33,640 nt of DNA from Thermoleophilia bacterium (GCA_025927685.1 JAICKX010000023.1:1-33640), one strand, 5' to 3'. Positions 15,010-22,108 are shown, numbered from the stretch's first letter. The notes: generated from the letters alone by a model not told the origin. Numbers and translations are program-made.

Positions 15010-15583
15010 CGGCGAGGACCTGGCCCGCGGCTTGGCGTCGCGGCACAGCCGCTCGGGCTTCCTGAGCCGGATCGCCGTCCCGATCATCACCTGGATCGCG
15101 GGGCCGCTGGCGGGCGCCTCGTCGCTCGGGCCGGCGAGCACGCGCTACTACGGCTTCTGCGGGCACACCTACACGACCAACCCCTGCCCGCACCCGTTCC
15201 CGAAGCTGCCGCGGATCGACCGGCACGGCTATCCGCTCAGGCCCTCCGACGGCCACCGCGTTGACAACCTCGGGCGCCCGGTCGACGCCTCGGGCTACGT
15301 CGTCGACGGCGCGGGTGACCGCCGCGTCGGCCCGACGGGCGAGCCGGTCGCCCGCGCCCCGCGCACGCGCCCATGCCAGGACTGGGTGCCGCACATGTAC
15401 GGCTTCCACACCCGGTTCGACGGCGCCTGGTACCGCTGCTGCGGCGGCCAGATCCGGAAGCTGGTCGACTGCTGCGCGTACCACAACCGCCGCATCAACG
15501 GCGATGCCGCCCTCGTCGGATACTGCTTCCACGGCCGCAAGGTGTTCTGCGTCCTCTACTACGACACGCAGGTGCCGTGCTGA
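14999..15583 (+). CDS. Cys-rich exported protein resembling methylamine dehydrogenase light chain (MauA-like)
   Basis: The product has 194 residues with ten cysteines (54, 63, 126, 147, 148, 158, 159, 176, 184, 194). The N-terminus SRSGFLSR plus a hydrophobic run (about 24-40) resembles the MauA Tat leader, but only one of the twin arginines is present. By eye, DWV...Y....DG..WYRCCGG...VDCC aligns with the MADH segment SWV..CYN..DG...YRDCCG....CPC, and GYCFHG aligns with IWCFGA. This places W129 at the TTQ residue Trp57 but Y175 at Trp108. A repetitive Gly/Asp/Arg-rich insert (about 70-120) has no MADH counterpart. The start overlaps the MauE-MauD gene. It is probably exported and disulfide-bonded by that protein. 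Catalysis is unproven. Confidence 0.7.
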   Translation: MWRDGEDLARGLASRHSRSGFLSRIAVPIITWIAGPLAGASSLGPASTRYYGFCGHTYTTNPCPHPFPKLPRIDRHGYPLRPSDGHRVDNLGRPVDASGYVVDGAGDRRVGPTGEPVARAPRTRPCQDWVPHMYGFHTRFDGAWYRCCGGQIRKLVDCCAYHNRRINGDAALVGYCFHGRKVFCVLYYDTQVPC

Positions 15584-15714
15584 GGAGGGTCGCGGCGGCC
15601 GCCGGCGCGGGCGCGGCCGGCATCGCGCTGGGCGTCGGGCTCGCGCCCGACCCGGGGGCGGCCATCGCGGCGTGCGCGCTCCTGGCCGGCGTCTCGGGCG
15701 CCTGGTCTCCCTGA
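15577..15714 (+). CDS. Putative 45-residue membrane micropeptide in the mau-like cluster
   Basis: GTG 15577 overlaps the MauA-like stop by 7 nt and the frame runs to TGA 15712-15714, 9 nt before the next GTG. The product begins LRRVAAAAGAG and continues as two short hydrophobic runs separated by PDPG (IALGVGLAPDPGAAIAACAL). It is too short and Ala/Gly-rich to be certain, but it exactly fills the gap between two tightly packed genes, and part of the next gene's ribosome-binding site overlaps its stop. The alternative is a non-coding spacer. Confidence 0.4.
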   Translation: MLRRVAAAAGAGAAGIALGVGLAPDPGAAIAACALLAGVSGAWSP

Positions 15715-15723
15715 GGGCTGGCC

Positions 15724-17052
15724 GTGGCCGAGACGGTCGCCCCCGTCGTGCACGGGGTGAGGAGGTGGCTGGTGGCGGTGACGGCGTTCGCGGCAGGCTC
15801 GATCGCGGCGGGCGCCGCGCTGGGATGGACGCTCGGCTGGGCCTCGGCCCGGGCCGGCGGCGGCGGCGAGCACGGCGCCTGGGCGGCCGCGGCCGTCGTG
15901 GCCGCGTACGCCGCACGGGAGGCGGGCGTCGTGCGCCTGCCGGTCCCGCAGCTCCGCCGCCAGGTGCCGCAGCGGTGGCGGGAGGTGCTGCCGCTGCCCG
16001 CGACCGCCTTCCTGTACGGCGCCGGCCTGGGCGTCGGCTTCGTCACCTACGTCCCGGTGGCGACGCTGGCCGCCGTCGCGGCGGCGATCGCGCTCGCCGA
16101 CCCGGCCTCGGGGACCGTCGCGCTGGCCGCGTTCGGCGCCGGGCGCGCGATCGTCCTGGTCGCCGCCACCGCGGGCCTGCGCGACTGGGACGCCGCGGCA
16201 GACCGCTTCGAGCACGCCGGCAGCTGGCTCCGCGCGCGCGGCGGCGTCCTTCGCACCGCGAACGCGGGCGCCCTCGCGGCCCTGGCCGGGGTGCTCGCGG
16301 CGACCGGCGTCCCCGCGACCGCGGCCGGCGCGATCCGGCTCGACCTGGGCTCTCCCCACGTCGCCGACCCCTCGCCCGGTCCCGGCCATGTCCTGGCCTG
16401 GGACCAGGTCGCCGGCGGGGTCGTCCAGGGCAAGCTGCGCGTGAGCGGCGTCGTGCACGACCTGCCCGGGAAGACGCCCGACGTCGACGGAACCAGGGTC
16501 GTGGTGGACACCGGCACCGGGTTCCAGATCCTCGGCACGGGGACGCTGGCGGTCATGCGCACGCTCCAGCTCAAGGGCACCGAGCCGGCGCTCTTCGGCC
16601 ACTGGCTCGTCTACCGGCGTGTGACCAGCCGGCGGCGGCTGGTGCTCTACAACCTCGGCACGAACCGGTCACGGGTGATCGCGTCGGTCAAGATGCGAAG
16701 CGACCTGGGCGAGCCCGACGTCTCCGGCCGGCGGGTGGTCTACACGGTGACCGGACGCAGCAAGAGCTCGATCCGGATCTACCGGCTCGACCGCGGCGTC
16801 ACCAAGCGTGTCCTCCAGACGCCGATCTGGTCGTACAGCCACGCCTCCGTCGGCGGCGACACGGTCGTCTACGTCCGCCAGGGGTCGAGCGGGGCGGCGG
16901 TGTGGCGGCTCGACCTCCCGACCGGCCGCACCCGGCGCCTGTACCGCGTGGCGCACGGCACGGGCCAGGCGCTGTGGTCGACCGCGACGACGGGCACGGC
17001 CAGCTACTTCACGGTCTACACGAAGGCCGAGTCGCACATCTGGCATGCTTGA
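15724..17052 (+). CDS. Multi-pass membrane domain fused to an extracytoplasmic beta-propeller-like domain
   Basis: The product has 442 residues from GTG 15724, with GAGGG 6 nt before it. Residues 1-205 hold about five membrane helices (15-40, 51-69, 92-124, 128-150, 178-203). The run FLYGAGLGVGFVTYVP...ALAAFGAGRA recalls the core of CcdA/DsbD-type transporters but without their cysteines; the whole protein has none. Residues about 222-442 contain repeated four-strand patterns (HVLAWDQVAGGVV, TPDVDGTRVVVDT, EPALFGHWLVYRR, EPDVSGRRVVYTV, HASVGGDTVVYVR), typical of WD40/TolB-like propellers. By context it may stand in for the mau membrane protein and the propeller-shaped heavy chain MauB. That is inference, since no MauB signature is visible. 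Confidence 0.7.
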   Translation: MAETVAPVVHGVRRWLVAVTAFAAGSIAAGAALGWTLGWASARAGGGGEHGAWAAAAVVAAYAAREAGVVRLPVPQLRRQVPQRWREVLPLPATAFLYGAGLGVGFVTYVPVATLAAVAAAIALADPASGTVALAAFGAGRAIVLVAATAGLRDWDAAADRFEHAGSWLRARGGVLRTANAGALAALAGVLAATGVPATAAGAIRLDLGSPHVADPSPGPGHVLAWDQVAGGVVQGKLRVSGVVHDLPGKTPDVDGTRVVVDTGTGFQILGTGTLAVMRTLQLKGTEPALFGHWLVYRRVTSRRRLVLYNLGTNRSRVIASVKMRSDLGEPDVSGRRVVYTVTGRSKSSIRIYRLDRGVTKRVLQTPIWSYSHASVGGDTVVYVRQGSSGAAVWRLDLPTGRTRRLYRVAHGTGQALWSTATTGTASYFTVYTKAESHIWHA

Positions 17053-17055
17053 GCC

Positions 17056-18489
17056 GTGGCAACCGCGCCTCCGACGTCCAGCGAGCTGCGGTCCGCGCTG
17101 GAGCAGGCGGCCGACTGGTGCGCCGCCTACCTCGACCGGGTGGGCGACCTGCCCGTGCTGGCGCAGGTCGAGCCGGGCGAGATCGCGGCGGCGCTGCCCG
17201 AGCACGCGCCCCGCGAGGGCGAGCCGCTGGCCGACATCCTGGCCGATGTCGACCGGATCCTGATCCCCGGCATCACGCACTGGAACCACCCGGGCTTCAT
17301 GGCGTACTTCGGGATCTCGGGGTCGCCGCCCGGCATCCTGGGCGAGACGGTGGCAGCGGCGCTCAACGTGAACGCGATGCTGTGGCGGACGTCGCCCGCG
17401 GCAACCGAGCTCGAGGGGCGCGTCCTGCGCTGGATCGCCGAGCTGATCGGGCTCCCGACCGGATGGTTCGGGGAGATCACCGACACCGCGTCGGCCTCGA
17501 CGATGTACGCGCTCGCGGCCGCGCGGGAGGCGGCCGGGCTCGACATCCGCACCCGCGGGATGGCGGGCCGCGCCGACCTGCCGCCGCTTCGGATGTACAC
17601 CTCCGACCAGGCCCACTCGTCGGTCGAGAAGGCGTGCATCGCGCTCGGGCTCGGCCAGGAGGGCCTCACGAAGATCCCGTCGGACGCCGAGTTCCGGATG
17701 CGGGCCGACCTCCTCGCCGAGGCTGTCGCCGGCGATGTCGCCGCGGGCGTGCGGCCGCTGGCGGTCGTGGCGACGGTCGGGACGACGTCCACGACGAGCA
17801 TCGACCCGGTGCCGGCGATCGCCGACGTCTGCGCCGAGCACGGCATGTGGCTCCACGTCGACGCCGCCTACGGCGGCTCGGCGGCGGTCGTCTCGGAGAT
17901 GCGCGGCGTGATGGACGGCTGCGCGCGGGCCGACTCCGTCGTCGTGAACCCGCACAAGTGGCTCTTCACGCCGGTCGACTGCAGCCTGCTCTACACGGCC
18001 CGGCCCGGCGACCTGAAGGCCGCCTTCTCGCTCGTCCCGGCCTACCTGACGACGCCGGAGGACGGCGGCGTCGTCAACCTGATGGACTACGGCCTCTCGC
18101 TCGGGCGCCGGTTCCGGGCGCTCAAGCTGTGGATGGTCGTCCGGGCCTACGGCGCCGATGGGCTGGCGGCGCTCATCTCGGGCCACATCGAGCTCGCGCG
18201 CCGGCTGGCCGCCGCGATCGAGGCGGAGCCGGCCTGGGAGCTGCTCGCACCGGTGCCGTTCTCGACGGTCTGCTTCCGGTTCCACCCGCCGGGCGTGGAC
18301 GACGAGGCCGAGCTGCGCCGCCTGAACGAGGCGGTCATCGGGCACGTGAACGCCGACGGGCGGGCGTTCGTGTCGCACACCGACCTGGGCGGTCGCTACG
18401 CCGTCCGGGTCGCGATCGGCAACCTGGCGACGGCGGCGGAGCACGTCGACACCGCCTGGGACCTGATGCGCGAGGCCGCGGCGGGCTGA
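17056..18489 (+). CDS. Group II pyridoxal-dependent amino acid decarboxylase (aromatic-L-amino-acid decarboxylase-like)
   Basis: The product has 477 residues from GTG 17056, 3 nt after the previous stop, so it is in the mau-like transcript. It has the N-terminal HWNHPGFMAYF segment (75-85), stacking His187 in SDQAHSSVEKA, D269 in LHVDAAYGGSA and the PLP-binding Lys301 in VNPHKWLFTP. This is the layout of tryptophan/tyrosine/DOPA decarboxylases, which convert the amino acid to amine and CO2. Which amino acid cannot be decided by eye. An amine-forming enzyme in one operon with an amine-dehydrogenase-like protein suggests either a pathway or a shared substrate (inference). It converges on the AI-2E gene with 4 nt between. 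Confidence 0.9.
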   Translation: MATAPPTSSELRSALEQAADWCAAYLDRVGDLPVLAQVEPGEIAAALPEHAPREGEPLADILADVDRILIPGITHWNHPGFMAYFGISGSPPGILGETVAAALNVNAMLWRTSPAATELEGRVLRWIAELIGLPTGWFGEITDTASASTMYALAAAREAAGLDIRTRGMAGRADLPPLRMYTSDQAHSSVEKACIALGLGQEGLTKIPSDAEFRMRADLLAEAVAGDVAAGVRPLAVVATVGTTSTTSIDPVPAIADVCAEHGMWLHVDAAYGGSAAVVSEMRGVMDGCARADSVVVNPHKWLFTPVDCSLLYTARPGDLKAAFSLVPAYLTTPEDGGVVNLMDYGLSLGRRFRALKLWMVVRAYGADGLAALISGHIELARRLAAAIEAEPAWELLAPVPFSTVCFRFHPPGVDDEAELRRLNEAVIGHVNADGRAFVSHTDLGGRYAVRVAIGNLATAAEHVDTAWDLMREAAAG

Positions 18490-18493
18490 ACCG

Positions 18494-19525
18494 CTAGGTC
18501 GCCTCCGGCTCCGCCACCCGGGCTTCCTGGCGCAGCTCGCGCACGATGAGCTGGATCGAGCCGGCCACCGGGATCGCCACGAGCGCGCCCAGCACGCCCA
18601 TCAGCTCGCCGCCCAGCAGCACCGCGATCAGGACGAGGAACGCCGAGAGCTGCACGGTGCGCCGGTAGACGAGCGGCTGGAGGATGTGGTTCTCGAACTG
18701 CTGGTAGACGACGTTCACGACGATCATGACGATCCCCGCCGTGACGCCCTGGGTCGCGAACGCCACCCCGATCGCGGCCAGCGCGCCCACGGTGGCACCG
18801 ACCAGCGGGACGAGGTCGAACACGCCCATGAGCACCGCCAGGGCGGCGGCGTAGGGGACGCCCAGGATCCAGAGCGAGAGCCCGATCACCGTTCCCGCCA
18901 CCACCGAGATGGCCAGGTTCCCGAGGACGTAGCCGCCGACGCTGCGGTTCACGTCCGCCGCCACGCGGCGCACCCTCTCAGCTCTGTCCTCCGGCAGCGT
19001 CGAGAGCACCGCCTGTGACAGGGCCGGCAGCTCGAAGAGCAGGAAGAGCGTGAGGAAGAGGACCGTGATGGTCGCGACGACGCCGCTGACGAACCGGCCG
19101 GCCGCCCCGAACACCTTCGCCGGGGCCTGCTTGGCGGCGTCCTGGGCCTTGGCGACGAGCTGGTAGCGCTGGTTCAGGTCGCGGATCGTCTGGTTTCGCT
19201 CGAGCTTCTGGAGATAGCCCGGCGCGGCGTCGCGCAGGTCGTCGACCTGGGTGGCGATCGGGATGATGAGGACGGCCAGGAAGAGGGCGACCAGAACGAG
19301 CAGGCCGGTGAACACCGCGAGCACGGCCCACGCGCGGCTCATCCAGCGCTCGGCGACCCGCACCACCGGCTCGAGCGCCACCGCCAGGAAGAGCGAGACG
19401 GCGATCCAGGTGAGCACGTGGCTCACCGCGCTCACCACCTTCACCGCCGCGAACGCCACGATGACGAGCACGAGCACGCGCACGATGGTGCGCGTCGGGA
19501 TGTCGATCGCCGTCCGGTCGATCAT
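18494..19525 (-). CDS. AI-2E transporter family membrane protein
   Basis: The product has 343 residues. Two N-terminal helices (about 14-50), a third around 65-90, a soluble central segment (about 95-160, QVDDLRDAAPGYLQKLERN) and a C-terminal block of four to five helices with SVVAGTVIGLSLWILGVP, VLMGVFDLVPLVGATVGA and QQFENHILQPLVYRR, the signature of the family (PF01594, UPF0118). Members include TqsA and Na+/H+ antiporters, so the substrate is open. The start has neither Shine-Dalgarno nor TANNNT box nearby. It lies 41 nt after the LytR_C gene, with a hairpin between. Confidence 0.9.
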   Translation of the reverse strand: MIDRTAIDIPTRTIVRVLVLVIVAFAAVKVVSAVSHVLTWIAVSLFLAVALEPVVRVAERWMSRAWAVLAVFTGLLVLVALFLAVLIIPIATQVDDLRDAAPGYLQKLERNQTIRDLNQRYQLVAKAQDAAKQAPAKVFGAAGRFVSGVVATITVLFLTLFLLFELPALSQAVLSTLPEDRAERVRRVAADVNRSVGGYVLGNLAISVVAGTVIGLSLWILGVPYAAALAVLMGVFDLVPLVGATVGALAAIGVAFATQGVTAGIVMIVVNVVYQQFENHILQPLVYRRTVQLSAFLVLIAVLLGGELMGVLGALVAIPVAGSIQLIVRELRQEARVAEPEAT

Positions 19526-19534
19526 GCTGGGGGG

Positions 19535-19553
19535 TTCGACGCCGGCCGTCGAA
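19535..19553 (-). terminator. Hairpin between the LytR_C and AI-2E genes
   Basis: TTCGACG and CGTCGAA form a perfect 7-bp stem around CCGGC, flanked by GGG and CCC that extend it with one bulge. It lies just downstream of the LytR_C stop and may be a terminator or attenuator reducing read-through into the AI-2E gene. Confidence 0.5.
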
Positions 19554-19566
19554 TCCCGCCAGCGCG

Positions 19567-20205
19567 CTATCCGGCGACGGCTGGGAGCCCGTCCGAGCCG
19601 AGCAGGATCGCCACGCCGCCGGCCGGCGCCTCGGCGACGCCGGCCGCGTCGGCGAGCGCGACCGGGGCCGGCAGGTGCAGCCGCTTCGCCACGGCCCTGG
19701 CCGCCGAGAGCTTCCCGGGCGCGTAGACGACGACCGTCTGGGTGACCGACGACGTTGTCGCGTTCGACGCCGCCACCACGGTCCAGCCCTCGCCCGTGAG
19801 CTGCTGCTGCACCGCGCCGGCGGCGCCCGTCGCGCCGTAGCCGTTCAGGACCGTGAGCGGGATCGACCGCCAGTCGATCTTGTGCTTCTTCTTGCCGCCG
19901 CCCTGCGAGGAGCCGCTCGACGACGGCCCGGTGCCCGTCGACGTGTGGGATGCGGTCGGCGACGTGGACGACGTGCTGCCGCCGCCGGCCGACGAGATGA
20001 CCCAGAAGAGCGCCGCGAGCGCCGCGACCAGGCCGACCACGGCCAGGATGCGCGCGACCGGAAAGCCCGGGCGGTTGGCGACGATCCCCTGCGCCTCCAG
20101 GCGGCGGGCCAACCAGTCGTCGAGTCCCTCGTCGCCGCGGGGCGGATCGAAATCGCCGCCTCCGGCGGCGCCTCCCGTCCCGCCAGTGGAGCGAAGCTCG
20201 GCCAT
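19567..20205 (-). CDS. Membrane-anchored LytR_C-domain protein
   Basis: The product has 212 residues. A short cytoplasmic N-terminus ends with DDWLARRLEAQG (29-40), followed by one membrane helix (about 50-71), a Ser/Thr/Gly-rich linker with a KKKHK patch (about 74-110), and a C-terminal domain starting IPLTVLNGYGATGAAGAV (115-132) that matches the LytR_C domain (VxVLNGtg..GlA). This domain occurs at the end of LytR-CpsA-Psr wall-polymer transferases and also alone in actinobacteria. A cell-envelope role is inferred; the LCP catalytic domain is absent. Divergent from the serine hydrolase gene. Confidence 0.8.
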   Translation of the reverse strand: MAELRSTGGTGGAAGGGDFDPPRGDEGLDDWLARRLEAQGIVANRPGFPVARILAVVGLVAALAALFWVISSAGGGSTSSTSPTASHTSTGTGPSSSGSSQGGGKKKHKIDWRSIPLTVLNGYGATGAAGAVQQQLTGEGWTVVAASNATTSSVTQTVVVYAPGKLSAARAVAKRLHLPAPVALADAAGVAEAPAGGVAILLGSDGLPAVAG

Positions 20206-20216
20206 CGTTCCGACGA

Positions 20217-20222
20217 ACCTTA
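20217..20222 (-). promoter_or_regulatory. TANNNT box (TAAGGT) before the LytR_C gene
   Basis: Minus-strand TAAGGT lies 11 nt before ATG 20205, close to the divergent TACGAT box of the neighbouring gene. Confidence 0.4.
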
Positions 20223-20231
20223 CACGGCGCC

Positions 20232-20237
20232 TACGAT
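20232..20237 (+). promoter_or_regulatory. -10 box TACGAT before the serine hydrolase gene
   Basis: TACGAT lies 6 nt before GTG 20244. The same hexamer at the same distance precedes ispH on the other strand. Confidence 0.5.
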
Positions 20238-20243
20238 CCCGCC

Positions 20244-21239
20244 GTGGCGCTCGAGATGGTGGATGAATGGGGCGGCTGGGCCCGCGTCCCGGCCGTGGCT
20301 GCGGCCGTCGTCGGGCCCGACGGGGTGCGCGAGACGCGCACCGCGGGCGAGGCCCGCCCCGACAGCCTGTTCGCGCTGGCGTCGCTCACCAAGCCGCTCG
20401 TGGCGCTCGCGGCCCTCGTCGCCGTCGAGGAGGGCGCGCTCGGCCTGGACGACCCGGCGGGCCGCCACCTGCCGGCCTATGCGTCCGGCGCCAAGGCGGC
20501 CGTGACGACCCGGCACCTGCTCGCGCACGCCGCCGGGCTTCCCGAGGTCGGCCCGAGGGGCGTGCCGGCGCTCGAGGTCGAGCTCGTCCACCCGCCCGGC
20601 ACCAGGCGCGTCTACTCGAACGAGGGCTACGCCGTCCTGGGCGAGCTCCTCGCGGCCGCGACCGGGATCCCGCACGCCGCGTACGTCCACCAGGCGGTCT
20701 TCGAGCCGCTCGGCATGGACGCGTTTCTGGGCCTCCCCGGCGAGGAGGACGGCCGGGCCCTCACGGTGCTCGAGCCGGGGATGTGGCGGCCCGGCCTCCA
20801 GCTCTTCAACTCGAAGGAGTGGCGCATGCGGGGGACTGCCGCCGGCGGGGCGTTCGCCACGGCCGAGGCCTACGCGCGCGTGATCCAGCTGCTCCTCTCC
20901 CAGGGCGCGCCGCTCATCGCGCCCGAGACGTTCGCGGACATGGCGCGCGCCCAGTTCCCGGGCATCCCCGGCGGGGTCGAGTCGTTTCAGACCTGGGACG
21001 AGGGGGACTGGGGCCTCGGCTGCGACATCCGCGACGCGAAGGAGCCGCACTGGCTGCCGGCCGAGTGCTCGCCGGCGACGCTCTCGCACTTCGGCGCGTC
21101 GGGGACGCTCATGTGGGCCGACCCGGTCGCCCGCGTCGGCCTTGTGTGCCTCGCAAACCGCGGCACCTACTCGGGCTGGATGATGCGGCCCGGCGGCTGG
21201 GGCGACCTGTCGCGGGTCGTCCTGGAGGCGGCGGCGTGA
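20244..21239 (+). CDS. Serine beta-lactamase/DD-peptidase-fold hydrolase (class C-like, PF00144)
   Basis: The product has 331 residues. The acyl-enzyme serine is S47 in SLTK (47-50), the YxN motif is YSN (124-126), and HFGASG (282-287) takes the place of the KTG box, as in many esterase-type members. No signal peptide is visible, so it is probably cytoplasmic and more likely an esterase or peptidase than a true penicillin resistance enzyme. The TGA overlaps the GTG of the NUDIX gene (GTGA), so the two are translated together. Confidence 0.88.
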   Translation: MALEMVDEWGGWARVPAVAAAVVGPDGVRETRTAGEARPDSLFALASLTKPLVALAALVAVEEGALGLDDPAGRHLPAYASGAKAAVTTRHLLAHAAGLPEVGPRGVPALEVELVHPPGTRRVYSNEGYAVLGELLAAATGIPHAAYVHQAVFEPLGMDAFLGLPGEEDGRALTVLEPGMWRPGLQLFNSKEWRMRGTAAGGAFATAEAYARVIQLLLSQGAPLIAPETFADMARAQFPGIPGGVESFQTWDEGDWGLGCDIRDAKEPHWLPAECSPATLSHFGASGTLMWADPVARVGLVCLANRGTYSGWMMRPGGWGDLSRVVLEAAA

Positions 21240-21766
21240 AGGACTGGCGCATCTGCCCGCGCTGCGCCGCCGGGCTCCGGCACGGCGTTGTGGCCGGCGA
21301 GGACGTGCCGCGCCTGCACTGCCCCGCGTGCGGCCTCGTCCTCTACGAGAACCCGGCCCCGACGGTGAGCGCGGTCGTCGAGCGGGACGGGCGCGTGCTC
21401 CTCACCCGGCGCGGGATCGAGCCGCGCCGCGGCATGTGGGACACGCCGGGCGGCTTCGTCGAGGCGGGCGAGGAGCCGGCCCAGGCGCTCGAGCGCGAGC
21501 TGCTCGAGGAGACGGGGCTCACCATCGAGGTGGGCGAGCTCCTGGGGATCTACCCCGACCGCTACGGCGACGGCGCGCCCACCCTGAACGTCTTCTACGC
21601 CGCCCGCGTGACGGGCGGCGGCGAGGGCGAGCCGCGGGACGACGTGACCGAGATCGGGTGGTTTGCACCCGACGCGCTTCCTGCGGAACTGGCGTTCGCA
21701 AACGGCGAGCGGGCGCTCGCCGAATGGCGGTTGTGGCGTGCTGCGCAATCTGCAACGAATTTGTGA
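21236..21766 (+). CDS. NUDIX hydrolase with N-terminal zinc ribbon
   Basis: The product has 176 residues from GTG 21236, overlapping the preceding TGA. A zinc ribbon (C7-x2-C10 ... C29-x2-C32) comes first, then the NUDIX box at 73-95 with G73, E79, R87, E88, E91, E92 and G94 all in register. Zinc-ribbon NUDIX proteins include NudC-like NADH/NAD-cap pyrophosphatases, but this protein is shorter and lacks a visible SQPWPFPQS motif, so it is more likely a general nucleoside-diphosphate-linked hydrolase. Substrate unknown. Confidence 0.9.
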   Translation: MKDWRICPRCAAGLRHGVVAGEDVPRLHCPACGLVLYENPAPTVSAVVERDGRVLLTRRGIEPRRGMWDTPGGFVEAGEEPAQALERELLEETGLTIEVGELLGIYPDRYGDGAPTLNVFYAARVTGGGEGEPRDDVTEIGWFAPDALPAELAFANGERALAEWRLWRAAQSATNL

Positions 21767-21792
21767 CGAAAGCGTAAAGGCCGCTCCCCTCC

Positions 21793-21817
21793 CGGCCGAT
21801 TACTTGTCCATCGGCCG
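21793..21817 (+). other. Hairpin after the NUDIX gene, in the leader of the 47-residue gene
   Basis: CGGCCGAT (21793-21800) pairs perfectly with ATCGGCCG (21810-21817) around a 9-nt loop TACTTGTCC. It is either the NUDIX terminator or the first stem of a leader RNA. Confidence 0.5.
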
Positions 21818-21861
21818 CACCGCCGAGAGGACTCCGGAGGCGGAAGCGGAAATCGCATCAC

Positions 21862-21882
21862 CCGGACAGCGGCCCTGTCTGG
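21862..21882 (+). promoter_or_regulatory. Hairpin overlapping the Shine-Dalgarno of the 47-residue gene
   Basis: CCGGACAG (21862-21869) pairs with CTGTCTGG (21875-21882) with one G-U pair and a 5-nt loop. The 3' arm ends inside GGAGG (21881-21885), the ribosome-binding site of ATG 21893, so folding would partly hide it. This is the geometry of a translational on/off switch. Confidence 0.45.
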
Positions 21883-21892
21883 AGGAAGTCTC

Positions 21893-22036
21893 ATGGATGA
21901 GCTGCACGACAAGCACGTGGAGATCGACGAGCGCTGGCTCTCCGAGTGGTTCGAGTTCGGGTTCGCCGAGCTCTCGAGCTATCTCGCGAAGCACGCCGCG
22001 TTCGACGACTATCTCCACAAGAACGAGATTGACTGA
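21893..22036 (+). CDS. Small acidic protein, 47 residues, unknown function
   Basis: ATG 21893 has a strong GGAGGA 7 nt upstream and runs to TGA 22034-22036. The product begins MDELHDKHVEIDERWLSEWF and continues FEFGFAELSSYLAKHAAFDDYLHKNEID. It is acidic and aromatic-rich, with no cysteine and no membrane segment, probably two short helices. I recognise no family. It sits alone between NUDIX and ileS, with a 126-nt structured leader before it and a perfect hairpin after it, so it looks like a separate regulated unit. Confidence 0.65.
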   Translation: MDELHDKHVEIDERWLSEWFEFGFAELSSYLAKHAAFDDYLHKNEID

Positions 22037-22059
22037 CTCGTCGCCGAAGCTCGTCCGCC

Positions 22060-22079
22060 CCTGCCGGGAGGCCGGCAGG
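22060..22079 (+). terminator. Terminator-like hairpin after the 47-residue gene
   Basis: CCTGCCGG (22060-22067) and CCGGCAGG (22072-22079) form a perfect 8-bp stem with a 4-nt loop (GAGG), 23 nt after the stop. No T-tract follows. Confidence 0.55.
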
Positions 22080-22108
22080 CGCTGACCGGGGCAGGCGCGG
22101 CCGCGGAA

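Noticed and set aside
12586-15141. Long minus-strand open frame opposite the aminotransferase and MauE-MauD genes
   Set aside because: Antisense shadow with no domain, overlapping well-supported genes. Only the small frame ending at 12225 (CBS protein) is real on that strand.
15261-18497. Very long plus-strand open frame over the mau-like and decarboxylase genes
   Set aside because: Its translation is dominated by Arg/Gly/Ala/Pro as expected for a shifted frame in GC-rich DNA, and it overlaps genes with clear catalytic motifs.
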